DNA from: Arsenicibacter rosenii
GTDB lineage: Bacteria; Bacteroidota; Bacteroidia; Cytophagales; Spirosomataceae
Length of the DNA: 64,000 bases
Direction: 5' to 3'
Assembly: GCF_001870735.1 (NCBI RefSeq)
Contig: NZ_MORL01000022.1
Location: 20,489-84,488, forward strand
In this document: positions 48,129 to 59,500 of the stretch, in pieces
Position numbering within the stretch: the first letter of the stretch is position 1
How the letters are laid out: each line of letters begins with the position of its first letter
Notes under the pieces: model-generated
What the model was told of the DNA's origin: nothing
The model's database searches: none
The model's input: only the letters and a program-made list of their open reading frames with translations
Position numbers and translations under genes: made by a program

Positions 48129-51086
48129 ATGATTAATGTCGAAACGTTACGGCAGTTTGCCGGACAACTAGAGGGCGAAGTATTTACCGACCGCACGATG
48201 CGGACCCTCTACGCAACCGACGCGTCTGCCTACCGCGAAATGCCACTGGCTGTGGCTGTACCTAAAACGGTCGATGACCTCAAAAAGCTGATTTCGTTTG
48301 CGCGCGAGCACAAAACGTCACTCATTCCACGAACTGCCGGCACGTCGCTGGCAGGGCAGGTGGTTGGCAACGGTATTGTAGTCGATGTCTCCCGTAATTT
48401 TAACAAAATCCTTGCGTTTAATGCGGAAGAACGATGGGTGCGCGTACAGCCGGGGGTTGTGCGTGATGAACTGAATATGTTCCTTAAACCGCATGGCCTT
48501 TACTTCGGTCCGGAAACGTCGACAGCCAACCGGGCCATGATTGGCGGGATGGTGGGCAACAATTCCTGTGGCTCCAACTCGGTCGTTTATGGCTCTACCC
48601 GTGAACACCTGTTATCGGTTAAGGCGATTCTGGCTGATGGCGCCGAGGTTGAGTTCAGCACGCTTGAAGCGCCGGTATTTCATGAGCAGGTAAAACAGGC
48701 GGCTCAGAAAAACGGCAGTGCTACGCTTCTTGACCGTATTTACCTGAATACCAGCGAAATTCTGTCATCTCCCGAAAATCAGGAGGAAATCCGGCGGAAT
48801 TTTCCGAAAAAATCCATTGAGCGCCGGAATACCGGTTATGCCCTGGATATGCTACTGGATTGCGAACCGTTTACGGAGGGTGGTGAGCCGTTCAATTTCT
48901 GTAAACTAATCGCCGGTTCAGAAGGAACACTCTGTTTGCTGACCGAAATTAAACTGAACGTTATCCCGTTGCCGCCCAAGGAATCAGGGCTGGTATGCGT
49001 ACACTGCCACTCGGTGGATGAGGCGTTGCGGGCCACGTTGATTGCCCTGAAATATAAGCCGTTTGCTGTCGAGCTGATCGACGATATTATCCTGGCACAA
49101 GCTGATACGAACGCGGAGCAACGGAAAAACAGCTTCTTCGTGCAACGGACACCAACGGGCCATTTCCCGATTATCCTCGTTGTTGACCTGTCGCGCGAGG
49201 ACCGTGCCGAAATCCAGCGTCTGGCCATTGAGATGGAAGCTGAGATGCGGGCGCAGCATATGGGCTATCATTTCCCGCTCCTGTTCGGCGACGACAGCAA
49301 GAAAATATGGACCCTCCGTAAAGCGGGTCTCGGACTGCTGGGCAACCTGCCGGGCGACGAAAAAGCGGTGGCTGTTATTGAGGATACCGCCGTTGATGTG
49401 CGCGACCTGCCGGACTATATCCGCGACTTCAACGAGATTCTGAAGAAGCATAACATGTCGTCTGTACATTACGCGCACGCGGGCTCGGGCGAAATCCACC
49501 TCCGGCCAATTATCAACCTCAAGACCGAAGAAGGCCACCGGCAGTACCGCCTGATTGCCGAAGAAATTGCCACGCTGGTAAAAAAATACGACGGTTCACT
49601 GTCGGGTGAACATGGTGATGGCCGCTTGCGGGGTGAGTTTATTCCGCAGATGGTCGGGCAGAAAAATTATGAGCTGATGCGTCAGCTGAAACATACGTGG
49701 GACCCGTACGGTATTTTTAATCCGGGGAAAATTGTTGAAACGCCGCCCATGGATACGTTTCTGCGGTATGAAGCGGGCCAGCAAACGCCGGTATTCCAGA
49801 CCTATTTCCGGTACTATAACCAGGATGTACTGCAACATGCTGAGCAGTGCAACGGTTCGGGCGATTGCCGGAAAACGCATGTGTCGGGCGGAACGATGTG
49901 CCCGAGCTATATGGCTACCCGCAATGAAAAGGACACAACACGGGCCCGGGCCAACATCCTGCGTGAGATGCTGACCCGCTCCGATAAGGATAACCGCTTC
50001 GATCACGAGGAAATCAAGGAGGTGTATGACCTGTGTCTGTCATGCAAAGGCTGTAAGGCCGAATGTCCGTCTAACGTCGATGTGGCCAAGCTGAAGGCTG
50101 AGTTCCTGCAACATTACTACGATACCAACGGCGTTCCGGTGCGCTCGCGCCTGATTGCCAATTTTGCGTCTTTGTCTAACCTTGCCTCGCTGGTTCCGTG
50201 GGCATGGAATGGGGTAATGGGAACGCCTGCCCTGCGGCGGGTTGCCAATCGCGTCGTCGGTTTTCACCCCGACCGGACCATGCCGTCGATGGCAACCACC
50301 ACCGTAAAGCGCTGGTGGCAAAAAAATAAAGGCAAATCACTGAGCCGTAAACCGGCTGGGAAAATCTACCTGTTCTGTGATGAGTTTACCAACTTCAACG
50401 ATCCGGAAGTTGGCGAAAAAGCCATTAAGCTGTTTGAACGTCTGGGCTACGAAGTCGTAATCCCTGAACATGGCGAGAGCGGCCGGGCAGCGTTATCAAA
50501 AGGCTTATTGAAGCAGGCAAAGAAACTGGCCGAACACAACGTTACTGTACTGAAAGATATCATTTCGGAAGAAACACCGTTAGTAGGATTGGAGCCATCA
50601 ACTATCCTCACATTCCGGGACGAATACCCGGATCTGGTCGATGAGTCGCTGGTAGAGGCTACCCGCCGGCTGGCTAAACTGGCCCTGACCTTTGAGGAGT
50701 TTGTCGCCCGTGAACTGGATGCCAAACGGATTCGGCCAGAACAGTTTACGACCGAAAACCGGTTAATAAAGTTACATGGCCACTGCCAGCAAAAAGCGGT
50801 ATCGTCTTTAGTGCCAGGGAAAAAGGCACTGTCGTTGCCGAAAAATTATACGGTGCAACTGATTCCGTCGGGTTGTTGCGGGATGGCTGGATCGTTTGGT
50901 TACGAAGCGGAGCACTACGAAATTTCGATGAAAATCGGTGAACTGGTGCTGTTCCCGACCGTTCGTCAGCAGCCGGAAGATGTAATTATCGCCGCGCCGG
51001 GAACCAGTTGCCGGCACCAGATCAAGGACGGAACCAGCCGGAAAGCCAAACACCCCGCCGAGATTCTGTTCGAAGCACTGGTATAG
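48129..51086 (+). CDS. FAD-binding/Fe-S oxidoreductase, D-lactate dehydrogenase-like
   Basis: About 985 residues in one polypeptide. An N-terminal FAD-binding part (LIPRTAGTSLAGQVVGNGIV and GGMVGNNSCGSNSVVYGST), an oxidase C-terminal domain ending SGEHGDGRLRGEFIP, a ferredoxin-like part with CNGSGDCR near 573 and CLSCKGCKAECPSNVD near 635, and a C-terminal CCG domain (GHCQQK, SGCCGMAGSFGYE near 915). This fusion is typical of respiratory D-2-hydroxyacid dehydrogenases that feed quinones. Substrate is probably D-lactate or a related hydroxyacid. The ATG at 48129 begins at the first conserved region; a GTG at 48084 would extend it. Confidence 0.88.
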   Translation: MINVETLRQFAGQLEGEVFTDRTMRTLYATDASAYREMPLAVAVPKTVDDLKKLISFAREHKTSLIPRTAGTSLAGQVVGNGIVVDVSRNFNKILAFNAEERWVRVQPGVVRDELNMFLKPHGLYFGPETSTANRAMIGGMVGNNSCGSNSVVYGSTREHLLSVKAILADGAEVEFSTLEAPVFHEQVKQAAQKNGSATLLDRIYLNTSEILSSPENQEEIRRNFPKKSIERRNTGYALDMLLDCEPFTEGGEPFNFCKLIAGSEGTLCLLTEIKLNVIPLPPKESGLVCVHCHSVDEALRATLIALKYKPFAVELIDDIILAQADTNAEQRKNSFFVQRTPTGHFPIILVVDLSREDRAEIQRLAIEMEAEMRAQHMGYHFPLLFGDDSKKIWTLRKAGLGLLGNLPGDEKAVAVIEDTAVDVRDLPDYIRDFNEILKKHNMSSVHYAHAGSGEIHLRPIINLKTEEGHRQYRLIAEEIATLVKKYDGSLSGEHGDGRLRGEFIPQMVGQKNYELMRQLKHTWDPYGIFNPGKIVETPPMDTFLRYEAGQQTPVFQTYFRYYNQDVLQHAEQCNGSGDCRKTHVSGGTMCPSYMATRNEKDTTRARANILREMLTRSDKDNRFDHEEIKEVYDLCLSCKGCKAECPSNVDVAKLKAEFLQHYYDTNGVPVRSRLIANFASLSNLASLVPWAWNGVMGTPALRRVANRVVGFHPDRTMPSMATTTVKRWWQKNKGKSLSRKPAGKIYLFCDEFTNFNDPEVGEKAIKLFERLGYEVVIPEHGESGRAALSKGLLKQAKKLAEHNVTVLKDIISEETPLVGLEPSTILTFRDEYPDLVDESLVEATRRLAKLALTFEEFVARELDAKRIRPEQFTTENRLIKLHGHCQQKAVSSLVPGKKALSLPKNYTVQLIPSGCCGMAGSFGYEAEHYEISMKIGELVLFPTVRQQPEDVIIAAPGTSCRHQIKDGTSRKAKHPAEILFEALV

Positions 51087-51185
51087 GTGAAGGAATAATG
51101 GAGACTGTAAAATGACTATCGATTATTCGTTTTTCATTATCCATTGCATAGATGGAGCGTATTAATTAATTGTAACACTGATTTC

Positions 51186-53162
51186 ATGAACAAACAAAGC
51201 ATCTGGATAGGACTCCTGGCCATGAGCTTAATGGGTAGTGGCTTAGAGGCTGTTGCTCAGTCGACCGCACCAGGCAGCGGGTCGAAGTATGACCCTAAGG
51301 AACTGTTTCACCCGTTGTTTAACATGCAGCCCGGTAATGATTATCGTACGGGTAGCGGCGCACCGGGCCCCCGTTACTGGCAGAATAAAGCCGACTATAA
51401 AATCAATGTGACACTCGACGAGCCACAGAATACGATTAAGGGTGAAGTAGAAATTACCTACCGGAACAACTCACCCGAATCGTTGCCGTTTTTGTGGTTA
51501 CAACTCGATCAGAATGCCTTTGCTGATACATCACGGGCGACTAAAACGACGCCCGTAACCGGTGGCCGTTTTGGGAATACGGATTTCAAAGGAGGCGTTG
51601 CCGTAACCAGTGTGGCGGTTGAACAAAAAGGTAAATTCAATGCTACACCGCATATCATTACGGATACACGGATGCAGGTGCGTCTGGCGGAACCCGTTAA
51701 GGCCGGTGAAACCGTAAAACTCAAAATCGCCTATTCATTCCCGATTCCGGAATATGGTTCTGACCGGATGGGTAAGTTAACCCGCAAAGACGGTATCATT
51801 TACGAGGTGGCGCAATGGTATCCGCGCATGTGCGTCTATGACGATATTGAAGGCTGGAACGTGCTGCCTTATCTGGGCGCAGGCGAGTTTTATCTGGAAT
51901 ACGGCGATTTTGAATATGCCATTACGGTGCCGTGGGACCACATTGTGGTGGGCTCGGGTGAGTTGCTCAACCCGACAGAGGTACTGACCGCCGAACAGAT
52001 TAAGCGGTTGGAGCAAGCCCGGAAGAGCGACAAGACCGTAATTATCCGCAGCAAGGATGAGGTAACCAATCAGAATACACGTCCGAAAACGTCGGGAACG
52101 CTTACGTGGCGCTTCCGCTGTATCAATACCCGCGACGTGGCCTGGGCATCGTCTAAGGCGTTTGTGTGGGATGCGGCTAAAATCAACCTGCCAAGCGGAA
52201 AAACGATTCTCGGCCAGTCGGTATACCCGGCCGAAAGTGCTACGCAGGATTCCTGGAACCGGTCGACCGAATATGTCAAAGGGTGTGTTGAGTTCTATTC
52301 GAAATACCTGTTTGAGTTTAGTTATCCGGTGGCAACAAACGTAGCCGGTATTGTGGGCGGGATGGAGTATCCGGGTATCATCTTCTGCGATCACCGCGAC
52401 AAGAAAGATGCGCTTTGGGGAGTAACCGACCACGAATTCGGCCACAACTGGTTCCCGATGATTATTGGCAACAACGAGCGTAAATTTCCGTGGATGGACG
52501 AAGGGTTCAATACGTTCATCAATGTGCTGTCGACGGCAAACTTCAATAACGGGGAGTATTACCGGGAACGCGGGAGTATGCACGACATTGCACCGGCACT
52601 GTTTAGTCCGGTGGAGCCGATCATGACCATTCCGGACGTGCAGCAGGCACGTAATCTTGGTATCCTGGCCTATTATAAGCCGGGTATGGGCCTGAAAATG
52701 CTGCGTGATGTTGTATTAGGACCGGACCGTTTTGATTACGCGTTCCGTACCTACATGCAGCGTTGGGCATTCAAGCACCCGACCCCGTATGATTTCTTCC
52801 GCACTATCGAAGATGCTGCCGGAGAAGACCTTGGCTGGTTCTGGAAAGGGTATTATTACGAGACCTGGAAGCTGGACCAGGCGGTAAAAGATGTTCGGTA
52901 TGTAGAGGGAGCCGCCGAGAAAGGGGCATTCATCAGTATCGAAAATCTGGAAAAAATGGCGATGCCGGTCCAGATTGAAATTCAGGAGTCGAACGGCAAG
53001 AAGCAGCGGCTGAGCCTGCCGGTCGAAGTATGGCAACGCGGTGGCACCTGGACATTCAAAGCGAATACGACCTCAGCCATCCGTACAGTTACTATCGATC
53101 CTGATGAGAAGTTGCCGGATATCAATCCTAAAAATAACGTCTGGAAAGCAGAAGCGCAGTAA
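51186..53162 (+). CDS. M1 family metallopeptidase (aminopeptidase-like), secreted
   Basis: About 658 residues. A signal peptide runs from MNKQSIWIG to about AVAQ, so the protein is exported. The gluzincin core is intact: GGMEYPG (the GxMEN-like substrate motif, near 392), HEFGHNWF (HExxH, near 415) and [11 protein letters not shown] with the third zinc ligand Glu downstream. It would cleave N-terminal residues from peptides. The ATG at 51186 is used; an upstream frame adds only unlikely residues. A terminator follows. Confidence 0.9.
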   Translation: MNKQSIWIGLLAMSLMGSGLEAVAQSTAPGSGSKYDPKELFHPLFNMQPGNDYRTGSGAPGPRYWQNKADYKINVTLDEPQNTIKGEVEITYRNNSPESLPFLWLQLDQNAFADTSRATKTTPVTGGRFGNTDFKGGVAVTSVAVEQKGKFNATPHIITDTRMQVRLAEPVKAGETVKLKIAYSFPIPEYGSDRMGKLTRKDGIIYEVAQWYPRMCVYDDIEGWNVLPYLGAGEFYLEYGDFEYAITVPWDHIVVGSGELLNPTEVLTAEQIKRLEQARKSDKTVIIRSKDEVTNQNTRPKTSGTLTWRFRCINTRDVAWASSKAFVWDAAKINLPSGKTILGQSVYPAESATQDSWNRSTEYVKGCVEFYSKYLFEFSYPVATNVAGIVGGMEYPGIIFCDHRDKKDALWGVTDHEFGHNWFPMIIGNNERKFPWMDEGFNTFINVLSTANFNNGEYYRERGSMHDIAPALFSPVEPIMTIPDVQQARNLGILAYYKPGMGLKMLRDVVLGPDRFDYAFRTYMQRWAFKHPTPYDFFRTIEDAAGEDLGWFWKGYYYETWKLDQAVKDVRYVEGAAEKGAFISIENLEKMAMPVQIEIQESNGKKQRLSLPVEVWQRGGTWTFKANTTSAIRTVTIDPDEKLPDINPKNNVWKAEAQ

Positions 53163-53184
53163 TTCGCGGAAATAGCATACTAAC

Positions 53185-53225
53185 AAAAAGGAGAAACGGT
53201 GCTTTGTGTCCCGTTTCTCCTTTTT
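53185..53225. terminator. Bidirectional terminator between the M1 peptidase and the KAS III-like gene
   Basis: AAAAAGGAGAAACGG and CCGTTTCTCCTTTTT arms around an 11-base loop, perfect stem with A and T runs on both sides. It serves both convergent genes. Confidence 0.88.
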
Positions 53226-53247
53226 ATTTTGCCCTTATGCGTCCGGA

Positions 53248-54186
53248 TCAGACTTCGACAAGCATAGCACCGTATGAGTAGCCGCCGCCAAACACCGTCA
53301 CAATAATACGCTCCCCTTTCTTAAAGGTTTCCCATCGCTCAGACATGGCGATGGCGCAGCCCGCACAGCCTGTGTTTCCCAGCCGTTCAATATTTGAAAT
53401 CAGTTTTTCCTCAGGCAAACCGAGTGTTTGCATTACATTACGGGAGATCCGCAGGTTGGCTTGATGCGGTAATACGTAGTCTACATCAGCCAGCGTCATG
53501 CCGCATTTGTATAACACTTGCTGCGTTGCTTTAGGCATATACAGGCAGGCGTTGATGAATACGTCACGCCCGGCCGGCATGATTACTCCTTTTTCCAGTG
53601 GCTTAAGTACCACGGCCATCGTTGCTTTGCCGGTGTGGGCCGCTCCGCCGGTCAGCAGGTAGCGGATGTATAAATCGCTTTCGCTCTGGCGGGTTTTAGT
53701 GATCATCAGTGCGGCTGCACCATCGCCCCATAAATGGCCTGAAATCGTGTCCTGTTCATTATTATAGGCGGTATTATGTTCTGATACAACGACCAGCGCA
53801 CGCGTAGCCTTGTTCATCGCAAAATAGCCTTCAACAATTTCTATCGCATTCAGAAGCGAAGAACAAGCCGACGAAATCGAAACAACCGGAATTTCCGGAA
53901 TGGCCAGATGGTTTTGTACCACGTGGGCCAACGTAACAATCGTATCGTGCGGGGTATAGGTAGCCCCAACGATTAAGTCAACGCCGGAAAGATCAACTTT
54001 ATCCTGTAATAGGCGGACCACATCGACCGCCATTGAATTCGTATTTTCGTCAGGTGCTGCCTTACGCCGCTGCTCAATGCCGGTGCGCTCGATTATCCAC
54101 TCGTTCGACAGACCGTTTAAATTAGTAAAGTGTTCGTTACCAACTACCTGCGTAGGCAGATAATGGCTAACTGCATGAATGTACAT
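53248..54186 (-). CDS. 3-oxoacyl-ACP synthase III-type (FabH-like) protein
   Basis: 312-residue thiolase-fold condensing enzyme. The nucleophile Cys lies in SISSACSSLLNA near 110; the His in VLPHQANLRIS near 240 and the Asn in RLGNTGCAG near 272 complete the catalytic triad of KAS III. It would join acetyl-CoA or another acyl-CoA to malonyl-ACP. It is away from the fatty-acid genes, so it may be a second, specialised KAS III. The ATG at 54186 (MYIHAVSHYLPT) fits the family start. Confidence 0.88.
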   Translation of the reverse strand: MYIHAVSHYLPTQVVGNEHFTNLNGLSNEWIIERTGIEQRRKAAPDENTNSMAVDVVRLLQDKVDLSGVDLIVGATYTPHDTIVTLAHVVQNHLAIPEIPVVSISSACSSLLNAIEIVEGYFAMNKATRALVVVSEHNTAYNNEQDTISGHLWGDGAAALMITKTRQSESDLYIRYLLTGGAAHTGKATMAVVLKPLEKGVIMPAGRDVFINACLYMPKATQQVLYKCGMTLADVDYVLPHQANLRISRNVMQTLGLPEEKLISNIERLGNTGCAGCAIAMSERWETFKKGERIIVTVFGGGYSYGAMLVEV

Positions 54187-54277
54187 ACGCCAATAAATAA
54201 GGGCGAAACCGTTTAAGGCCGAAAGTTAAATATTTCACAGACGGTATGGTATTGAAAATAAGAACAATGATAAAAAA

Positions 54278-55405
54278 TCATGGTTTAGTTAAATTAAAAT
54301 ATAATTGGAAAAGTTTTTCACCTTCACTTTCCCAATTATATTGCTCTTCAACCGCCTTTTGTCCCTGTTTTCCAAATAATATTGTGTTAGAACGATACTG
54401 AAGCAGGTAATTCATGCTTTCTGCAAGTGCCCGGGCGTTAGCCGGTGGTACACATAGCCCGCCATTGGCCGGTTCGATGATAGACCGGTAAAGGGGAAAA
54501 TCAGAGGCGATGACCGGAATAGCCAGCGCCATATACTCAAACAGTTTGCAGGGATAGGAGAGTGGGTAATCCCCGACAGGCTTCAGCACAGCGAGGCCGG
54601 CACAGCAGGAAGCGATCACCGGGAAGGCTCGTATATGGTCCGTCGGACCGTAGAAAATCAGCTGCTCCGCAACCTCATAATACCCGCTTATCGTTTCTAA
54701 TTGGGTCTGAGAGACCGTAAGACGGCCAAACAGGTGAAGCCGGACAGAAGGAAATACGGGTTTAAGTATAGCCAGCGCCTCAATCATAGTATCCAGTCCG
54801 CGTTCCGGGGATAACAAGCCGATGTAAGCAAAATCATTGCGATAAGACGGGTCCGGCAGTTGTGTTGAAAACGGGTGTATATACGAAAGTGCCGGATAAT
54901 TATGGATGACAGCCGGTGGATAGCGGAGATGGCTATACTCGGTCAGGTAACTGTCTTCGGTAAAAATGCAGTAGCAGCTGCGCCGTGCCATCAGGTCAAA
55001 TACCTCAAATGCGTTCCGGAACAGCCAGTGGTTATTACGCGGTTTCAGGTGAAATTTCAGCCGCAGGTTTTCCTGTATGTCATACATCACCCGGATGCCA
55101 AAGAGCCGGCAGCAAAGAGCCAGTGGAAGCAGTTCGGGCATAAAGATGTGGATCGTTCGGGGCCGGAACCGAACGATATGCCAGGCAATAACCGGGTGAA
55201 TGAGCAGAATCCGCCAGCCTAACCAGGCAAAACGCCTTAAGCGGATATATGTACAGGCGGGCGGAAGCGTTTCGGGGCCAGGACCGGTCAGCAGGCAGCG
55301 GACGGTGGCTTGCCGGGCCAGTACCGGCACATACTTGTACATAATCCGTGGGTCAGTTGCCGCATGTGCCGGACTCACCAGCAAAATCCTATTTCCGGAT
55401 GCCAT
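54278..55405 (-). CDS. Glycosyltransferase (GT-B fold, group 4-like)
   Basis: 375 residues. The C-terminal half shows the nucleotide-sugar site: FAYIGLLSPERGLDTMIEAL and KLFEYMALAIPVIASDFPLY, with the conserved Glu of the E-x7-E motif. No signal peptide; it acts in the cytoplasm or at the membrane, adding sugar from a nucleotide donor. It overlaps the upstream DUF922-like gene's stop by 17 bp. The exopolysaccharide locus lies about 5 kb away, so a role there is possible. Confidence 0.8.
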   Translation of the reverse strand: MASGNRILLVSPAHAATDPRIMYKYVPVLARQATVRCLLTGPGPETLPPACTYIRLRRFAWLGWRILLIHPVIAWHIVRFRPRTIHIFMPELLPLALCCRLFGIRVMYDIQENLRLKFHLKPRNNHWLFRNAFEVFDLMARRSCYCIFTEDSYLTEYSHLRYPPAVIHNYPALSYIHPFSTQLPDPSYRNDFAYIGLLSPERGLDTMIEALAILKPVFPSVRLHLFGRLTVSQTQLETISGYYEVAEQLIFYGPTDHIRAFPVIASCCAGLAVLKPVGDYPLSYPCKLFEYMALAIPVIASDFPLYRSIIEPANGGLCVPPANARALAESMNYLLQYRSNTILFGKQGQKAVEEQYNWESEGEKLFQLYFNLTKP

Positions 55406-56498
55406 ACTTTTTCAGCTCGCCTTCGACCCACTGATTCCAGCGTTCCTGTGCGCCCTGATTCAGGCCGTGGTTGGTTTCGCCGTCATACTGTTCCTGTAGT
55501 TTACTCATTTCACGGTACGACTCGATAAACTGGTACTGGATGATGCTGTTATAATCTTCAACCGTAAGACTGTCGGGAATAATTTTCCGTTTAAACTTCT
55601 CGGCCACAATTTTGGCAATATCGAAATGCCGTTGCTCATGGTTGAGGCTATAGGCATTTTTAGCTACTTCACGGGCCCATGAGCCGCTTTTAAGCATATA
55701 TACCTTCATCAGCAGGTTGACCGTAACAACCCCGTTCTCAACGCTGCTGCGGCCTATATAGGCAAAATTCGGGTTAATTTCGGCCGCAAACCGGCTGGTG
55801 GCCCGTGGCGTTGCCTGAAAGTCGTTCCAGGCAACAGGTCGCTCTGGGGAATAAAAGACCGTATCACTACCGGTGCGGTTCTGCACATATTCCGTGAAAG
55901 TAACTTTGATGTCTTTGGCAAGCCGTTCATCGCGTTTGGCTTCCCGGTTCATAAAATCGTTAAAATATTTGAGCGACGCCACAATGCTTTGGCGGATACT
56001 TTGCTCAACAACACCGGGCTGGGAAAGCGGCCGTGAGTAACGGGCGGATGTCCTGAACTCGGTCAGTTTGGCCGGGGTGCTATACTGATCTTCATTCCGT
56101 TTGTAATAAAATATAACGCCGAAGCTTAGCTGCCCTTCTGTAAAAGGCCGGTTCTGCGGAGCGTTTTCGGTTAACTGGAGATCGGTCAGGTGGATGGCAA
56201 TAGGCCGCAGCTTCGTATTCGTCCGCAGGCTTTTCTGAATAAACTGCTGAATACCGGCGGCAGCTCCGCCGGTCAGGTTAACGGCTGAGACCGGTTGATT
56301 CGGGGCAGTTGCCCAGCGGCCGATGCCTGATTTACCCGCACGCTGATCAATTACCTCCGCGATATAATATTCGGTCGGCGTAAATGAAACGGATTCCGGT
56401 TTTAATGAAATGGTATTTGCCTGTTGCGTGGCCGAGGGCAGGAGCAGCCCCGCCAGTACCACCAACCCAAGCAGGAGTCGCATAGGCATAGAAGACAA
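55389..56498 (-). CDS. Secreted DUF922-like protein with HExxH zinc motif
   Basis: 369 residues with an N-terminal signal peptide (MRLLLGLVVLAGLLLPSATQ). The C-terminal part contains VAWNDFQATPR and then SLNHEQRHFDIAKIVAEKFK at about residues 288-307, which carries the HExxH zincin motif (HEQRH), as in the DUF922 family of predicted metallopeptidases. The N-terminal 170 residues are of unknown fold. Its stop overlaps the glycosyltransferase start by 17 bp, suggesting coupling, although no functional link is evident. In-frame ATGs at 56489 and 56483 are alternative starts. Confidence 0.65.
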   Translation of the reverse strand: MSSMPMRLLLGLVVLAGLLLPSATQQANTISLKPESVSFTPTEYYIAEVIDQRAGKSGIGRWATAPNQPVSAVNLTGGAAAGIQQFIQKSLRTNTKLRPIAIHLTDLQLTENAPQNRPFTEGQLSFGVIFYYKRNEDQYSTPAKLTEFRTSARYSRPLSQPGVVEQSIRQSIVASLKYFNDFMNREAKRDERLAKDIKVTFTEYVQNRTGSDTVFYSPERPVAWNDFQATPRATSRFAAEINPNFAYIGRSSVENGVVTVNLLMKVYMLKSGSWAREVAKNAYSLNHEQRHFDIAKIVAEKFKRKIIPDSLTVEDYNSIIQYQFIESYREMSKLQEQYDGETNHGLNQGAQERWNQWVEGELKKYGIRK

Positions 56499-56520
56499 TA
56501 GTTCTGAACAACGGTGTTAA

Positions 56521-56563
56521 AAAAAAGTGGTGGTACGATCCGATCCGGAGCTGTACCACCACT
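56521..56563 (-). terminator. secA terminator
   Basis: AGTGGTGGTAC/GTACCACCACT perfect 11-bp stem with a T run on the minus strand, 33 bp beyond the secA stop. Confidence 0.88.
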
Positions 56564-56595
56564 AATATACAAAGAAAACAGATGCTAAGTTCGGC

Positions 56596-59500
56596 TTAGT
56601 CGATCAGAACCGCTTTGCCGCTCAGTAAGTCATTTTCAACGAGTTTGTACTTCACATCACGCTTCACGCGGCCGTCCTGATACTGCACATTCACCCGCTC
56701 GTTGCGGTTCGCAATTTTCTGCGAACGGACAGGTGCCTGCTTCGGAGCCGTCTGCTGTTCCGCCATCCGGCGGGCGTATTCTTCCGGGCCGCTGGCCAGG
56801 TGATCGTCGTCGAAATCTTCCATATTCGTATGGAGTTCCGGTTGTGGTTCAGAAAAACGCTGGGCTGGTGCCTGACGGATTTCCTGCTCCACTTCCTGCG
56901 CCTCCTGGGCCGGAATATCGGCTTTCGACAGGAAACTGATCGTATCGAAATTTACCTTGTTGATAAACCGCTTGAAGAGTTCGATGGATTCGAATTTGTA
57001 TACCAGTAACGGGTCTTTTTGCTCAAATACAGCGTTTTGTACCGATTGCTTCAGGTCGTCCATTTCGCGCAGGTGTTCTTTCCACTCCTGATCGATAATG
57101 GCCAGCGTCACTGATTTTTCCATCTCTTTTACCAACAGACGGCCATCTGAGGCTACAGCTTCGCGCAGATCGCTGACAACCTGTAGTTCGTGCATACCAT
57201 CGGTAAACGGAACCACAATGTTGCGGATAAACTGGCCTTGTTGTTCCAGAACCTGTGTCAGGACCGGCAGGGCCTTATCGGCGATAGCGTGGTTTTTATC
57301 CTGGTAATGTGCTTCTGCCTCGTCATACAACCGGCGTACCTGATCCTGCTTCTTAAGTTTCAGGAACTGCTCCTGTGTCATGGTCGTTGGCAGGCCAAGT
57401 GTAGTCAGCAACTGGAGCTGAATTTCTTCGAAATTGCCTTCGGCGTTGTTGACAATTTCTTCCACCACGTCATACATGGTGTTGGCAATATCAAGCGGCA
57501 GACGCTCCCCGAACAGGGCGTTCCGGCGACGTTTGTAAATCGCCTCCCGCTGATAGTTCATTACGTCATCATATTCCAGCAGGCGCTTCCGGATGCCGAA
57601 GTTGTTTTCTTCTACTTTCTTCTGCGCCCGCTCGATCGATTTCGTAATCATAGAGTGCTGGATCACTTCGCCTTCTTCAAGGCCCATACGGTCCATCACC
57701 CGGGCGATCCGGTCGGAGCCGAACAAACGCATCAGACTGTCTTCCAGCGATACGAAGAACTGGGAGGTTCCCGGATCACCCTGACGTCCGGCACGACCAC
57801 GCAGCTGGCGGTCAACGCGGCGGGATTCGTGACGTTCGGTACCGATAATGGCCAGACCACCGGCTGCTTTCGACTCAGGCGTCAGCTTAATATCCGTACC
57901 ACGACCGGCCATGTTAGTCGCAATCGTTACCGTACCCGGCTTACCGGCTTCGGCCACGATTTCGGCCTCGCGCTGGTGCTGCTTGGCGTTCAGGACCTGA
58001 TGAGGAATCTTGCGCAATGTCAGCAAACGGCTGAGTAACTCTGAGTTTTCAACAGAGGTTGTACCAACCAGTACGGGGCGGCCAATGCTCACCAGGCTCG
58101 AAATCTCTTCTACAACCGCGTTATATTTTTCACGTACCGACCGATATACCTTATCTTCCTGATCTTTACGAACGATTGACTTGTTGGTCGGGATCGCCAC
58201 TACATCCAGTTTGTAGATCTGCCAGAGTTCGGCGGCTTCTGTTTCGGCCGTACCGGTCATCCCTGCCAGTTTGTGGTACATCCGGAAATAGTTCTGGAGC
58301 GTAACGGTGGCGTAGGTCTGCGTGGCATCCTCTACCTTTACCCCTTCTTTGGCTTCAACCGCCTGATGTAAACCGTCTGACCAGCGACGGCCTTCCATGA
58401 TACGACCGGTTTGCTCATCAACGATCTTGATCTTCCCGTCCATGATCACATAGTCAACATCGCGTTCGAATAGACTATAGGCTTTCAAGAGCTGGTTAAC
58501 GGTGTTGATGCGCTGGGTTTTTACCGAGTAGTCGCGGATAACGGCTTCCTTGCGGAGCAGTTTTTCCTGATCGGTATACTCTGCACTTTTATCGAGTACA
58601 TTCAGATCAACTGATAAATCCGGCAGGATAAAGAAATTAGGGTCTTCGCCCGTACCGGTGATGAAGTCAATCCCTTTTTCAGTAAGATCAATGCTGTTAT
58701 GCCGCTCATCGATGGTGAAGTAAAGCGGTTTGTCTGCCTCCGGCATCAGCTTCTGGTTTTCGGCCAGGTAGATCGACTCTGTTTTCTGCAACAGGGCCTT
58801 CATACCGGTTTCACTCAGAAACTTAATGAGTGGCTTATGTTTCGGTAACCCGCGGTGAGCACGGAACAGGGCAAGACCACCCTCTTTCTCATCGCCGGCC
58901 GCAATTTTTTTCTTGGCTTCGTTCAGTAAATCATAAACCAGTTTGCGCTGGGCTTCTACAACCCGCGAGACCCGTGGTTTCAGCTCAATATACTCCTGCT
59001 CATCGCCGCGAGGTACGGGCCCCGAAATGATCAGAGGCGTCCGGGCGTCATCGACCAGCACGGAGTCAACCTCATCAACCATAGCGAAATGGTGTTTACG
59101 CTGTACGAGTTCGTCCGGTGTCCGGGCCATGTTATCGCGCAGGTAATCAAAGCCGAATTCGTTGTTGGTACCGTACGTAATGTCGGCACGATATGCGTTT
59201 TTACGGGCTTCTGAGTTTGGCTGATGTTTATCGATACAGTCAACGCTCAGGCCGTGGAATTCAAACAGCGGAGCCATCCATTCCGAGTCACGTTTAGCCA
59301 GGTAATCGTTGACCGTTACGAGGTGGACACCCCGGCCGCCCAGCGCATTCAGGAATGAAGGGAAGGTCGAAACAAGTGTTTTACCTTCACCGGTAGCCAT
59401 CTCGGCAATTTTGCCCTGATGCAGTACGACACCGCCGATAATCTGCACATCGTAGTGGATCATATCCCACTTAATGAGCGAACCGGCGGCATTCCATTCG

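Noticed and set aside
57190-58038. 282-codon plus-strand frame
   Set aside because: Antisense to secA; no recognisable motif.
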